From positions 38,664-102,663 of the forward strand of contig JAEEVR010000008.1 in the NCBI GenBank assembly GCA_016290995.1: a DNA stretch of 64,000 nucleotides. Reading direction: 5' to 3'. The DNA is from Treponema sp. (GTDB taxonomy: Bacteria; Spirochaetota; Spirochaetia; Treponematales; Treponemataceae). This document shows, piece by piece, positions 44,098-53,559 of the stretch. The notes under the pieces are model-generated. The model saw nothing but the letters and a program-made list of their open reading frames with translations, was not told where the DNA came from and searched no databases. Position numbers and translations under genes: made by a program. Every line of letters begins with the position of its first letter. The first letter of the stretch is position 1.

Positions 44098-45416
44098 AAA
44101 ATAATGGCGGCTTGGCCTGGATTTATTACGTTGCCAAACGCTTTTCTTTGGTTGACAGAAAAGGCGCGGGCTCTCTTTCCTTTAAGCTTTCAACGCTTGG
44201 AATATGTTTTGGCGTTATGACTTTGATAATCGTAATCAGCGTGATGAACGGCTTTCAGCGGGAATTCATCGACGCGATTATGGAAGTGTCGTCCTTTCAT
44301 GTTAGGGCGGAAGGCGGCTTTGAGCGCAATGAAGAATTCCGCCGCTTTTTGCAAGACAATCCAAAGGTTTTGTGTTTTCAGGAGTTTATCGAAAGCGAAG
44401 GGCTTGCGGTTGGCCCCGGCGGAAGACAGGCGGCGGTTCTAGTCCGAGGCTTGGATGACGGCGTTATGAAAAACGACGAGGGCTTTGCCAAAGAGATAAA
44501 AGTCTTGCGGGGAAAATTTTCGCTTCATTACAATCGCTTCCTGCTAAAAGAAACCGGCTTGAATTTGCCGCCCGTCGCGCTTGGCTCGACGCTGGCCCGA
44601 AGCCTTGACGCGCGGGTGGGAGACATAATAAGCCTTTATTCCCTCAGTTCCAACAAGCCCTTGTTGCAGGCTTTTAACGATAGAATGGATTTTGAAGTTG
44701 CCGCGATTTTTATGACAGGCTATTCCGACATCAACACAAGCTTTGCTTTTGTTGATAAGACCTGCGCGGATTTTTTTGAAGGTCAAAAAACTTCGTTTGG
44801 AATAAAGTTAAAGAATTCCGCCGCCGACTCCGCCTTGTTGCGCGATATAAACGAACGCTATCCGGAAGCCAAGGCCAAAAGCTGGCGGGAATACAATCGC
44901 AGTTTCTTTGGAGCCTTGCGCGTGGAAAAAAACATGCTGATGCTTTTGGTGCTTTTGATTTTTGTCGTCGTTGCGATAAACATTTTTAACTCGATGCGAA
45001 GAATTGTCTACGAGCGCCGCTTTGAAATTTCAACGCTTAGCGCTTTGGGAGGAAAAATTTCTTCGATAAAGAACATCTTCATTATGCGCGGCTTTTTGAC
45101 TGGACTGAGAGGCGCGGTTCCCGGCTTGCTGTTGGGAATGTTTGTTTGCGTCAACATAAAAAAGGTTTTCGCGCTTTTGTCCGCCGCTGTTTTTTGGGTT
45201 CAATACCTTGCGCTTCTTGTCGTTTCGCCGCAAGAGGCTGGGGCTGTGGCGCAAAATCCCATGTTCGCGGTTTACGGAAACATTCCGGCGAGAATGTACG
45301 CGGGCGAAATATTTTTCATAACCTTGTTTGGAATTCTTTCCGCCGTCATTTCTTCTTGGGCGGCAAGCAGGGAAGTGCTGAACGTTGCGATATCGGAGGT
45401 CTTGCATGACGAATGA
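44094..45416 (+). CDS. ABC transporter permease, LolC/LolE family (first)
   Basis: 440 residues with the FtsX/MacB-type plan: helix at ~32-52 (TLGICFGVMTLIIVISVMNGFQREF), a large periplasmic domain (~55-275), and three helices at ~282-300, ~330-355 and ~405-425. The opening YYVAKRFSL...GAGSLSFKLSTLGI is typical of LolC/E. In Gram-negatives LolCDE extracts lipoproteins from the inner membrane and hands them to LolA. Spirochaetes are rich in outer-membrane lipoproteins, so the role fits. LolC and LolE cannot be told apart from sequence here. Overlaps lolD by 11 bp. Confidence 0.8.
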   Translation: MKNNGGLAWIYYVAKRFSLVDRKGAGSLSFKLSTLGICFGVMTLIIVISVMNGFQREFIDAIMEVSSFHVRAEGGFERNEEFRRFLQDNPKVLCFQEFIESEGLAVGPGGRQAAVLVRGLDDGVMKNDEGFAKEIKVLRGKFSLHYNRFLLKETGLNLPPVALGSTLARSLDARVGDIISLYSLSSNKPLLQAFNDRMDFEVAAIFMTGYSDINTSFAFVDKTCADFFEGQKTSFGIKLKNSAADSALLRDINERYPEAKAKSWREYNRSFFGALRVEKNMLMLLVLLIFVVVAINIFNSMRRIVYERRFEISTLSALGGKISSIKNIFIMRGFLTGLRGAVPGLLLGMFVCVNIKKVFALLSAAVFWVQYLALLVVSPQEAGAVAQNPMFAVYGNIPARMYAGEIFFITLFGILSAVISSWAASREVLNVAISEVLHDE

Positions 45417-46086
45417 AATATTGACGGTAAAGAATCTTTGCAAAGAATACGTTACTCAAAGCGAACGCCTTTTGGTGTTAAAGGGCCTCAACTTGTCCGT
45501 CAAAAAGGGCGAGCAAGTTTGCGTCATCGGCGAAAGCGGAAACGGAAAGAGCACCTTGCTTAACATTCTTGGCGGAATCGACGCCGCAACCTCCGGCTCG
45601 ATTCTTGCCGGCGGCCGCGAGATTGCAAAAATGGGCCAAGACGAGCTTACCGAATACCGCGCCAAATTTGTCGGCCTTGTATTCCAGTTCCATTATCTAT
45701 TAAAAGACTTTACTGCCTTGGAAAACATTTTCCTTCCGGCTTATATGGCTGGAGCGCCAAAAGCGGCCGCGATGGAAAAGGCCAAAAAACTTTTGGCGGA
45801 CGTCGGCCTTTCTGACAGGGCAAGCCATTTGCCGTCGGAACTTTCGGGCGGAGAGCGCCAAAGAGTAGCCGTGGCAAGGGCTTTGGTTAACGACCCTGAA
45901 TTGCTTTTGGCCGACGAACCGACTGGAAATTTGGACCCAGTCAATTCCGCGATGATCGGCGACTTGCTTTTTGACATAACCGGCCGCTATCAAAAAACTC
46001 TTTTGCTTGTGACCCACGACATGGATTTGGCAAAAAAAGGCCAAAGCCTTTACGAACTTAAAGACGGAGTTTTGCTCAAAAAATGA
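45406..46086 (+). CDS. lolD: ABC transporter ATPase, LolD-like
   Basis: 226 residues. Walker A VIGESGNGKSTLLNIL, Q-loop VFQFHYLLKDFTALENIFLPAY (the LLPEFTALENV-like stretch specific to LolD/MacB), signature LSGGERQRVAVARAL, Walker B LLLADEPTGNLD and the H-loop LLVTHDMDLA. It supplies energy to the flanking permeases. I start at ATG 45406 (MTNEILTV), the standard LolD N-terminus, rather than the upstream frame from 45385. Its stop overlaps the second permease by four bases. Confidence 0.9.
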   Translation: MTNEILTVKNLCKEYVTQSERLLVLKGLNLSVKKGEQVCVIGESGNGKSTLLNILGGIDAATSGSILAGGREIAKMGQDELTEYRAKFVGLVFQFHYLLKDFTALENIFLPAYMAGAPKAAAMEKAKKLLADVGLSDRASHLPSELSGGERQRVAVARALVNDPELLLADEPTGNLDPVNSAMIGDLLFDITGRYQKTLLLVTHDMDLAKKGQSLYELKDGVLLKK

Positions 46087-47402
46087 ATTTTAAGTCTTCG
46101 TTTTTGTTCGCAAAAAGAATTCTCTTTCCCAAAAGCGGCCGGACTTCGATTGCAAGAAAAAGCCTCTTTGGCGCGGTTTTGTGCATAGGCATTTCTTTGA
46201 TTCCGCTTGTTGTAGTGTTGACTGTTTCCAACGGAATGATTGAAGGAATTACAGGCCGCTTGATTTCGCTTTCGTCCTCGCATTTGGAAGCGGTGTCCTT
46301 TGAAAAGGATTTGTCGGCTTTGGAAAACGCTCAAAAAGTCGCGGAAAGAATTCCTCAGGTCGCCGCCGCGTATCCAATGATAAATTTTTCCGCGCTCGCC
46401 ACAGCAAACTCCACGCGATGCGGCATATCGGTCAGGGCCATTCCCGCGGATGATTTTAAAAACCTTAAAAGCTATAAGGATCTCTTTGAGGCCAAGGATG
46501 GTTCCATTCAAGACTTTGACGACGGCTCAAACGGAGTTTTGATTGGCCAGGGCATCGCCGAAAAACTTAAGCTTAAGGCGGGAGACAAAATCAGGGTTGT
46601 GGCCGTTTTAAAAAACAAAGCGTTTGGAATCGCTCCGTCGGTAAAGACGTATAAAGTCGCCGCGGTTGTGTCCTGCGGCTACAGGGAGCTGGACGCGCTT
46701 TGGCTTTTTATGCCTTACGCTCAGGCCAAAGCGCTTTCTTTGCAAATCGACTCGACTAATTCTTTGATGTGCGAAACGCAGGATCCTTTTTCAAGGGACT
46801 TGCCGGCGCTCCAAGCAAAACTGCAAAAAGCGTTGGGAAAGTCTTTTAGGGTCTACCGCTGGGATCAGTTGAACCGCAGCCAATACGAAAATTTTTCCTC
46901 TACAAAAATACTATTAATTTTTATAGAGTTTTTGATCGTCTTGGTTGCCGCCGTGAACATATCAAGCGCCTTGATAATGTTGGTCCTTGAACGCCGCAGG
47001 GAAATCGCAATTTTAAAGTCTTTGGGAGCGTCGTCCCGTGGAGTTTCGCTTTCGTTTTTGATGACGGGCTTTGCTTGCGGAGCGGGCGGCTTGCTTTTGG
47101 GAATTCCCCTTGGCCTTTTGTTTAGCGTGAACATCAACGGAATCATCTCTTTTTCCGAAAAGCTTTTGAATTGCGTTTTTAAGGGTTTGTATTTTTTAAT
47201 GAATAATGATATAATTAATTATAAGCAAATACGGCTTTTGGACGAGGAGTATTACCTTAAGGTTATTCCGATAGACATTCCATTCGGCGATTTGTTCTTA
47301 ATTGGAGTTGCGACTCTTTTGCTTTCTCTTGCGGCCAGCCTTTTGCCCGCAAGCAAGGCTGGAAAAGAAAAGCCGCTTGACACTTTGCGTAATTCGAGGT
47401 GA
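46083..47402 (+). CDS. ABC transporter permease, LolC/LolE family (second)
   Basis: 439 residues with the same layout as the first permease: SLFGAVLCIGISLIPLVVVLTVSNGMIEGITGRL at the N-terminus, a periplasmic domain, and three C-terminal helices (ILLIFIEFLIVLVAAVNISSAL, SLSFLMTGFACGAGGLLLGIPLGLLF, LFLIGVATLLLSLAASLLPASKAG). The closing A-S-L-L-P-A-x-K-A segment is a family hallmark. Together with the first permease and LolD it makes a heteromeric exporter. ATG 46083 overlaps lolD; mcsA follows three bases after the stop with GAGGTG as ribosome-binding site. Confidence 0.8.
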   Translation: MNFKSSFLFAKRILFPKSGRTSIARKSLFGAVLCIGISLIPLVVVLTVSNGMIEGITGRLISLSSSHLEAVSFEKDLSALENAQKVAERIPQVAAAYPMINFSALATANSTRCGISVRAIPADDFKNLKSYKDLFEAKDGSIQDFDDGSNGVLIGQGIAEKLKLKAGDKIRVVAVLKNKAFGIAPSVKTYKVAAVVSCGYRELDALWLFMPYAQAKALSLQIDSTNSLMCETQDPFSRDLPALQAKLQKALGKSFRVYRWDQLNRSQYENFSSTKILLIFIEFLIVLVAAVNISSALIMLVLERRREIAILKSLGASSRGVSLSFLMTGFACGAGGLLLGIPLGLLFSVNINGIISFSEKLLNCVFKGLYFLMNNDIINYKQIRLLDEEYYLKVIPIDIPFGDLFLIGVATLLLSLAASLLPASKAGKEKPLDTLRNSR

Positions 47403-47405
47403 CCT

Positions 47406-47930
47406 ATGCTTTGCGATATGTGCCACAAAAACGAGGCGATTATTTATGTTGAACAGACAAATCGCCTTGGCGTAAAAAAAATAAATCTTTGCAGGGAATG
47501 CGCCGTCGCTTGCGGAATTTCGCCGGAAAGCCAGGAAATCGACCGGCAAATCGGCTCTTTGTTCAAGCAGTTAAAGCAAGACCGCCGCGACCAATTGCTT
47601 AAAAACGACCGGGCTTGTCCGGTTTGCGGCCGCCTCCGTTCCGAAATAATCTTGACCGGAAAGCTTGGCTGTCCCGAATGCTATTCAATTTTCAAGACAG
47701 AAGTCAACGAATACTTTGCCGAACGAAAAATCGCCTATCCGTATTCGGGCTCAATGCCAAAGCGCTTGGCCAATTTCCGTTCCGCCTTAACCGACAGGGT
47801 TTTGATCCGCGAAAAGCTTGACGCGGCAATCAAAAACGAAGATTACGAAAAGGCGGCCTTTTACAGGGACTACTTAAAGGCGATTGAAAAGAAGTCCGTT
47901 GCGGCGGAAAGCGACGATAAAAATGATTGA
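47406..47930 (+). CDS. mcsA: McsA-like zinc protein, activator of McsB
   Basis: 174 residues. Two zinc modules made of C-x-x-C pairs: MLCDMCHKNEAIIYVEQ ... LCRECA and ACPVCG ... CPECY, and a C-terminal UVR motif (LDAAIKNEDYEKAAFYRDYLKAIE). In Bacillus McsA binds and activates the arginine kinase McsB; both deliver substrates to ClpC. It is translated just before mcsB with an 8-bp overlap. No ctsR gene precedes it, so the operon is not arranged as in Firmicutes; it follows the lolE-like gene directly. Confidence 0.9.
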   Translation: MLCDMCHKNEAIIYVEQTNRLGVKKINLCRECAVACGISPESQEIDRQIGSLFKQLKQDRRDQLLKNDRACPVCGRLRSEIILTGKLGCPECYSIFKTEVNEYFAERKIAYPYSGSMPKRLANFRSALTDRVLIREKLDAAIKNEDYEKAAFYRDYLKAIEKKSVAAESDDKND

Positions 47931-49008
47931 CGAAAAACGTTCCGTGGGCGACGCTTGGTACGCCGCTCCGGGAGACGAGGACGATGTTGTTCTTTCAACT
48001 CGAGTCCGTCTTGCAAGAAATCTTGCCAATTTTCCTTTTCCCGAAAGCTGCGACGACGACGAAGCGGTTAGAATTCAAAACATAATTTTTGACGCCTTTA
48101 ACCATTTTGAAAACGGCTCGGCTTACCAAAGCGTTCCCTTGGCTGTGGTGGAGCCGCTGGGCTCCAAAATTTTGTCGGAGCGGGGCTTGTTTGAGAACAA
48201 TTTTGGAACCGGCCTTGTCATGCGCTTGGACGGAATCTCAAGCTGCCTGATTAATTGCGTTGACCATGTTAGAATCGCAAGCTTTTCGCCGGGCTTTGCC
48301 TTGAACACGGCCTATAATTATTCCCGCGAAGTTGACAGCCAGCTGCAGGAACGCGTTCAGTTTGCCGCAAGCTATGATTTTGGCTATTTAAACGCCAACG
48401 CCTTGGATTCCGGAAGCGGAATGAAGGCTTCGATAAAGGTCCATTTGCCGTCCATGTCCTACGCCGGCAAAATCCCAGACTTGATAAAGCTTGCCGGCCA
48501 AAAGGGCTTTGTCGTCACCGCTTGCTACGGAAGCGGAAAGCAAACAGGCGCCTCGCTTGGCTCATTTTACCAGGTTTCTACCACTCAATCTGTAAGCGGC
48601 AACGAAATCGACCAGTTGGCCGCGCTGATTTCCTTTGGCAAAAATATTTGTGAAAGTGAACGCAAGTTTCGGCTGGATTATGCCGATAATAAAGTGACTG
48701 CTGTTCGCGACACTATATTGCGCGCTTTTGCAGCCGCAAGGTTTTGCGTTCTGATGGGCCTTCGCGAGTCGATGGAGATTGTCTCAAACGTCAAGTGGGG
48801 CCTGGATTTAGGTTACATCAAGGGCGTTGAGGACTATGAGCTTTCTTCGCTTTTGTATCGCGCCCAAAGCGGTCATTTGGGATTTTTGCTCAAAACAGGA
48901 AACTTTAAGTTTGAAAACGATGTCGCCGACAACGACGAACTAAAAGAACAACGTTTGCGGGCAATAATTATTCAAGACGCATTTAAAAATCTTTCGTTTG
49001 AAATTTAA
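47923..49008 (+). CDS. mcsB: McsB-like guanido kinase homologue, probably catalytically dead
   Basis: 361 residues with the full phosphagen-kinase fold of McsB: VVLSTRVRLARNLANFPFP (nucleotide-binding arginines kept), VDHVRIASFSPGF, SGMKASIKVHLPSM and a C-terminal GYIKGVEDYELSSLLYRAQSGHLGFL. Compared with Bacillus McsB as I remember it, the catalytic NEEDHIR is NCVDHVR here (112-113), and the second site YGEGSEA is YGSGKQT (202-207); two further nucleotide-binding arginines are Lys168 and Thr199. All changes sit in otherwise alignable motifs, so a sequencing error is unlikely. I infer a pseudokinase acting as adaptor for ClpC. Start at ATG 47923 within mcsA. Confidence 0.84.
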   Translation: MIDEKRSVGDAWYAAPGDEDDVVLSTRVRLARNLANFPFPESCDDDEAVRIQNIIFDAFNHFENGSAYQSVPLAVVEPLGSKILSERGLFENNFGTGLVMRLDGISSCLINCVDHVRIASFSPGFALNTAYNYSREVDSQLQERVQFAASYDFGYLNANALDSGSGMKASIKVHLPSMSYAGKIPDLIKLAGQKGFVVTACYGSGKQTGASLGSFYQVSTTQSVSGNEIDQLAALISFGKNICESERKFRLDYADNKVTAVRDTILRAFAAARFCVLMGLRESMEIVSNVKWGLDLGYIKGVEDYELSSLLYRAQSGHLGFLLKTGNFKFENDVADNDELKEQRLRAIIIQDAFKNLSFEI

Positions 49009-49023
49009 GAGGAAGTTTGATTT

Positions 49024-51570
49024 ATGAAATCTTTTTCACCGCGCGCGCAAAGGTTGATTGTGGCCCTCGCTCAAGATGAGGGAAGAAAAAGCGGAGCCTC
49101 GCAGCTCTTGCCCGAGCACTTGATGCTTGCCCTTGTAAAAAGCGCGGACGGTCTTGGATACGCAATCCTTAACATTCTTAGAGTCAACGTTTTGACATTG
49201 CAGCTTGAGTTGGAAAAATCCATTTCTGGCGGAACGGTTCACGCCGGCGACTTTTCGGAGTTGCCGCCCAGCCGCCGCCTTTTGACTTTGTTTGAGTCGG
49301 CGGAATACGAAGCGCGTTCTATGAGGAACAACTATATCGGAACGGAACACTTGCTTTTGGCCGCCGTTCGCGAAAACGCCAGCGTCACCTGCCGCTACTT
49401 TGAGCGCACTGGAATCACTTTTGAAACCGCAAGGGAGGCGGCTTTTGAGGCGCGAGAAAGGGTTCAGACTTCCGCCGGAAGCAACGTCAAGGGCGGAGAC
49501 GCGGACTTTAAGCGCATGATGGGCCAGGACCGCAATTCTTATGACAGGCAAGTCGCCGGAAGCGGAAACGACCAAAGAACCAAGAACGGCGGCTTCCTAA
49601 AAAATTATTCCCGCGACATTACCGAAATCGCTCTCAAAGGCTTGGCCGACCCTGTTGTCGGACGCAAGACCGAGATTGACCGCGTCGTTCAAATACTTTC
49701 AAGAAGAACAAAGAACAATCCGCTTTTGATCGGAGAGCCTGGCGTAGGAAAGACCGCGATCGTAGAAGGCTTGGCCGCCCGAATCGCTACCGCCAACGTT
49801 CCCTACAATTTGCTAAAAAAGCGCGTCCTTACCTTGGACCTTACGGCTCTTATCGCCGGAACAAAGTACCGCGGCGAGTTTGAAGAAAGAATGAAGCGCT
49901 TGATGAAGGAAGTCCGCGACGACAAAAACGTCATTTTGTTCATTGACGAGATTCACACAATCATCGGAGCGGGCGGCCCCGAAGGCTCTCTTGACGCGTC
50001 CAACATTTTAAAGCCTGCCTTGAGCCGCGGCGAAATTCAAATCATCGGCGCCACTACAATCAAAGAGTACCGTCGCTACATGGAAAAAGACGCGGCGCTT
50101 GCAAGGCGTTTCCAAACTGTTTCAGTTGACGAACCCAGCGACCAAGAGTCCGAGCAAATCTTGTTGGGCCTAAAGCCAAAGTATGAGGAATACCACAACG
50201 TCCGCTATTCAGACCTGGTTATTCCTTCAATCATAAAATTTTCGCGCCGCTATTTGACGGACCGCTTTTTGCCGGACAAGGCCATAGACATTTTAGACGA
50301 AGCCGGCGCCCAGAAAAAAATCGCCGAAGGAAACCGTCCGGCCGAGCTTGACGAGTTGGAAAGAAAAATCGACGCCTTGGGCGAAGAAAAAAACGCCTTG
50401 GTAAAAAGCCAAAACTACGAGCGCGCGGCCGAAGTTCGCGACAAAGTCTTGGAGCTTAAAGAGCGGCTTGCGGCTTTTAAAGAGGAATGGAAAAGCAAGA
50501 ACGGTTCCTTTGTTAAGGAAGTCGGCGTAAAAGACATTTGCGCGATTATCAGCCAGATGACGGGAATCCCCGCCGAACAGTTGAGCGACGACGAAAAGTC
50601 GCGCCTCCTTAAAATGGAGGAGGAGCTTCATAAGAGCGTTATCGGACAAAACGAAGCCATCAAAGCGATCGCTTCCGCCGTGCGCAGAAGCCGCTCCGGC
50701 ATTTCAAGCCCCAAGCGCCCGACAGGCTCCTTTATTTTCTTGGGACCGACAGGCGTTGGAAAGACGCAGCTTGCAAAGTCTTTGGCCAAGTTTTTGTTTG
50801 GAACTGAAGACGCCCTTATCCGCCTTGACATGTCGGACTATATGGAAAAGCATAACGTCAGCAAAATGGTCGGCTCTCCGCCGGGCTACGTCGGCTTTGA
50901 GTCGGGCGGCCAGTTGACTGAGCAAGTCCGAACGCATCCTTATTCCGTCGTGTTGTTCGACGAAATCGAAAAGGCGCATCCCGAAGTGTTCAATCTTCTT
51001 TTGCAGATTTTGGAAGAGGGCGAGATCATCGATTCTCTTGGACACAAAATTAACTTTAGAAACACGATCATCATTATGACCAGCAACGCCGGCGCCCGCG
51101 AAATCACTCAAGAAGGCAAGGTCGGTTTTTCAAGCGCCGCGGGCGGCGTGATTCCGTACGAGGAAATCAAGTCAAACGCCATGCAGTCAATAAAAGAATT
51201 TATGCGTCCGGAACTTTTGAACCGCATCGACGACATTCTTGTGTTTGACGCTTTGAACCGCGACGAAGTAAGCCGCATTTTGGACTTGCAGATTTCTGAA
51301 CTGAACGGCCGCCTTGCGGAGAACGGAGTCGCGCTTAAGCTTAAAGAGGCCGCCCGCGACTACCTTATCGACAAGGGCTTTGACCCAAGCATGGGCGCGC
51401 GTCCGATGCGCCGCTTGATTCAAAAAGAAATCGAAGATCCGCTTTCTACGCTTATGCTTGAAGGAAAGGTTACGGACAGCGCGGTTGTTGATTGCGTTGA
51501 CGGCGGCCTTATCGTTCAGGCAAAGAAAAGCCGGGCAAAAAAACAAGAGGCGTTGGAGCCGACAATTTAA
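49024..51570 (+). CDS. clpC: AAA+ unfoldase ClpC
   Basis: 848 residues. N-domain double repeat ([11 protein letters not shown] and [12 protein letters not shown], keeping the glutamates that bind phospho-arginine in Bacillus ClpC), first AAA domain ([19 protein letters not shown]), middle domain with a UVR motif ([20 protein letters not shown]), second AAA domain ([31 protein letters not shown]) and a C-terminal arginine-finger domain. It unfolds proteins for ClpP. GAGGAAG precedes the ATG. Co-operonic with mcsA-mcsB; ClpP is not in the window. Confidence 0.94.
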   Translation: MKSFSPRAQRLIVALAQDEGRKSGASQLLPEHLMLALVKSADGLGYAILNILRVNVLTLQLELEKSISGGTVHAGDFSELPPSRRLLTLFESAEYEARSMRNNYIGTEHLLLAAVRENASVTCRYFERTGITFETAREAAFEARERVQTSAGSNVKGGDADFKRMMGQDRNSYDRQVAGSGNDQRTKNGGFLKNYSRDITEIALKGLADPVVGRKTEIDRVVQILSRRTKNNPLLIGEPGVGKTAIVEGLAARIATANVPYNLLKKRVLTLDLTALIAGTKYRGEFEERMKRLMKEVRDDKNVILFIDEIHTIIGAGGPEGSLDASNILKPALSRGEIQIIGATTIKEYRRYMEKDAALARRFQTVSVDEPSDQESEQILLGLKPKYEEYHNVRYSDLVIPSIIKFSRRYLTDRFLPDKAIDILDEAGAQKKIAEGNRPAELDELERKIDALGEEKNALVKSQNYERAAEVRDKVLELKERLAAFKEEWKSKNGSFVKEVGVKDICAIISQMTGIPAEQLSDDEKSRLLKMEEELHKSVIGQNEAIKAIASAVRRSRSGISSPKRPTGSFIFLGPTGVGKTQLAKSLAKFLFGTEDALIRLDMSDYMEKHNVSKMVGSPPGYVGFESGGQLTEQVRTHPYSVVLFDEIEKAHPEVFNLLLQILEEGEIIDSLGHKINFRNTIIIMTSNAGAREITQEGKVGFSSAAGGVIPYEEIKSNAMQSIKEFMRPELLNRIDDILVFDALNRDEVSRILDLQISELNGRLAENGVALKLKEAARDYLIDKGFDPSMGARPMRRLIQKEIEDPLSTLMLEGKVTDSAVVDCVDGGLIVQAKKSRAKKQEALEPTI

Positions 51571-51595
51571 CTAAGATTTTTTGGGAGGAAAAATC

Positions 51596-52900
51596 ATGTC
51601 TAACATAGAATTCTCTGACTTTGGAAAAAAACTTACCGGCGAGTCCGGCATCCTTCAATTGATGGACGACATAGGAAAGCCGCTTCCGGCCGGCGTAAAG
51701 CCATACCGTTTGGGCGGCGGAAATCCGGCCCGCATTCCGCAGGTAGAAAAATTATATCGCGCCCGCATGGAAAAAATCATGGGCCATAAGGACGACTTTG
51801 AAAAGCTCATCGGCCTTTACGACAGTCCCCAGGGCCGCGTCGAGTTTATTGAATGCGTGGCCGAATACCTTTCAAAAACTTACGGTTGGAAAATCGGGCC
51901 GGAAAACGTCGCGATTACAAACGGCAGTCAAAGCGCTTTCTTTTACATTTTTAATCTTTTGAGCGGAACATTCAGCGACGGAAAAAAGTCTTATAAAAAG
52001 ACAATCGTTCTTCCGCTTGTTCCAGAATACATAGGCTACGCCGACCAAGGAATCGAGCGCGGCCAGTTTGTCGGCATTCCTTCAACTTGCCAATACGAAA
52101 AGGACAAGACCTTTAAATACCACGTTGACTTTGACGCGCTTGAAAGCTATATGGAAAAGCATTCCAACGTCGGAGCGCTTTGCGTAAGCCGGCCGACAAA
52201 TCCAACCGGAAACGTTTTGACCGACAGCGAAATAAAGCGCCTTTCAAAAATCGCCCGAAAGCACGGCGTTCCCCTTATGATAGACAACGCTTACGGCCTT
52301 CCTTGGCCGGACATCATCTTTACTGACGACGCGGCGCCTTACTGGGACTCAAATGTAATCCTTTCGATGAGCCTTTCAAAAATCGGCCTTCCGTCATTGC
52401 GAACAGGAATCATCGTGGCCGACAAAAAAATCGTAAAGGCTGTGGGAAACATCAACGCCATCGCCGCGCTTGCCAGCGGAAGCGTAGGGCAGGCCATCGC
52501 CGCTCCCCTTATCAAAAACGGAACCTTGATCGAATGCGCCCAAAAATACGTCCGCCCCTTTTACCAAAAAAAATCGATTGCCACGCAAAACGCCATCCAC
52601 AAGCTTTTTGCCGGAACAAACTATTACGTCCACAAAAGCGAGGGCTCGATTTTCCAATGGCTTTTGATGCCTGACCTAAAAATCACCACGATGAAATTTT
52701 ATTCCGAGCTAAAAAAACGCGGCGTTATTGTCGTTCCCGGCGAATACTTTTTCTTTGGAGCCGCGGCCGACAAAAGCCTTCCGCCAGTCGAGGAGCATCC
52801 GCATTACTCAAAGTGCTTGCGCCTAAACTATGCCGGCGACCAAAAGGAAACCGAAGGCGGACTGAAAATCATTGCGGAACTTTACAAAAAATACAGTTAA
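51596..52900 (+). CDS. avtA: Valine-pyruvate aminotransferase
   Basis: 434 residues, PLP-dependent class I aminotransferase that interconverts valine and pyruvate with 2-ketoisovalerate and alanine. The N-terminus (FSDFGKKLTGESGILQLMDD) and many inner segments (RLGGGNPARIP, TNGSQSAFFYIFNLL, LVPEYIGYADQGIE, CVSRPTNPTGNV, MIDNAYGLPWP) match E. coli AvtA closely as I recall it; PLP lysine is in SMSLSKIGLP. ATG 51596 follows GGGAGGA. It stands alone behind clpC; together with leuCD nearby it hints at branched-chain amino-acid metabolism. Confidence 0.92.
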   Translation: MSNIEFSDFGKKLTGESGILQLMDDIGKPLPAGVKPYRLGGGNPARIPQVEKLYRARMEKIMGHKDDFEKLIGLYDSPQGRVEFIECVAEYLSKTYGWKIGPENVAITNGSQSAFFYIFNLLSGTFSDGKKSYKKTIVLPLVPEYIGYADQGIERGQFVGIPSTCQYEKDKTFKYHVDFDALESYMEKHSNVGALCVSRPTNPTGNVLTDSEIKRLSKIARKHGVPLMIDNAYGLPWPDIIFTDDAAPYWDSNVILSMSLSKIGLPSLRTGIIVADKKIVKAVGNINAIAALASGSVGQAIAAPLIKNGTLIECAQKYVRPFYQKKSIATQNAIHKLFAGTNYYVHKSEGSIFQWLLMPDLKITTMKFYSELKKRGVIVVPGEYFFFGAAADKSLPPVEEHPHYSKCLRLNYAGDQKETEGGLKIIAELYKKYS

Positions 52901-52903
52901 ATC

Positions 52904-52932
52904 TAGCAAAAACGCGCGTTTTGTGATAGAAT
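52904..52932 (+). promoter_or_regulatory. Possible leaderless promoter of the phosphoribosyltransferase gene
   Basis: TAGAAT (52927-52932) lies seven bases before the ATG at 52940; a poor TAGCAA (52904-52909) sits 17 bp upstream as -35. The spacer holds a perfect palindrome AAAACGCGCGTTTT that might be an operator or part of a weak avtA terminator. Confidence 0.42.
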
Positions 52933-52939
52933 AGATAGC

Positions 52940-53545
52940 ATGAATAAAGAATTTTTACCATACGACGTAGTTCGCAACAACGCGCTAAAATTAGCCCACA
53001 AGATTTATAAAGAAGGCTTCGTTCCTGACGTTCTCTATTGCTCGCTAAGAGGCGGCGCCTATATGGCCAACGTCATAAGCGAATATTTTAAAATTGTTAG
53101 GAAAGAAGGACACCCGGTTTTGTACGCCGCCGTCGTCGCGCGCTCTTACACTGACGTTCGCGCAAACACAAAGCTTATGATTGACGGCTGGACATATCCG
53201 CCAGAGCGCCTTCGTCCCGGCGACAAAATCATGCTTGTTGACGACATCTTTGACACGGGAAACACTATTAACGCGCTCACCGAAATTCTTCTTGACCGCG
53301 GAATCCCTCGCAACGACATAAAGGTTGTCGTCCACGACTACAAGCATTTTACTTATAAGAAGCAACAGCCGATTATTCCTGACTATTGGTGCCGCAAGTT
53401 CGAGATCACTAAGCCGGAAGAAGATTTGTGGATTCACTACATGAGCCACGAGTTGGTTGGCTTGAGCCGTGAAGACTTGGAAGAAAACTACTTTAAGCAA
53501 GATCCAGAGCTAAAGGAAGTTTTGGACGTCTTGGCTAAAAAATAA
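52940..53545 (+). CDS. Purine-type phosphoribosyltransferase
   Basis: 201 residues, type I PRT fold. PRPP motif IMLVDDIFDTGNTI near 97-110, and VLYCSLRGGAYMANVISEYF near 32 as the pyrophosphate loop. The extended hood (KKQQPIIPDYWCRKFEI) and length resemble hypoxanthine/xanthine phosphoribosyltransferases of the archaeal or Gpt kind; base preference cannot be fixed from sequence. No ribosome-binding site precedes the ATG, consistent with the -10 hexamer only seven bases upstream. It ends 14 bp before the next gene. Confidence 0.8.
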   Translation: MNKEFLPYDVVRNNALKLAHKIYKEGFVPDVLYCSLRGGAYMANVISEYFKIVRKEGHPVLYAAVVARSYTDVRANTKLMIDGWTYPPERLRPGDKIMLVDDIFDTGNTINALTEILLDRGIPRNDIKVVVHDYKHFTYKKQQPIIPDYWCRKFEITKPEEDLWIHYMSHELVGLSREDLEENYFKQDPELKEVLDVLAKK

Positions 53546-53559
53546 ACCAGATGATAACG

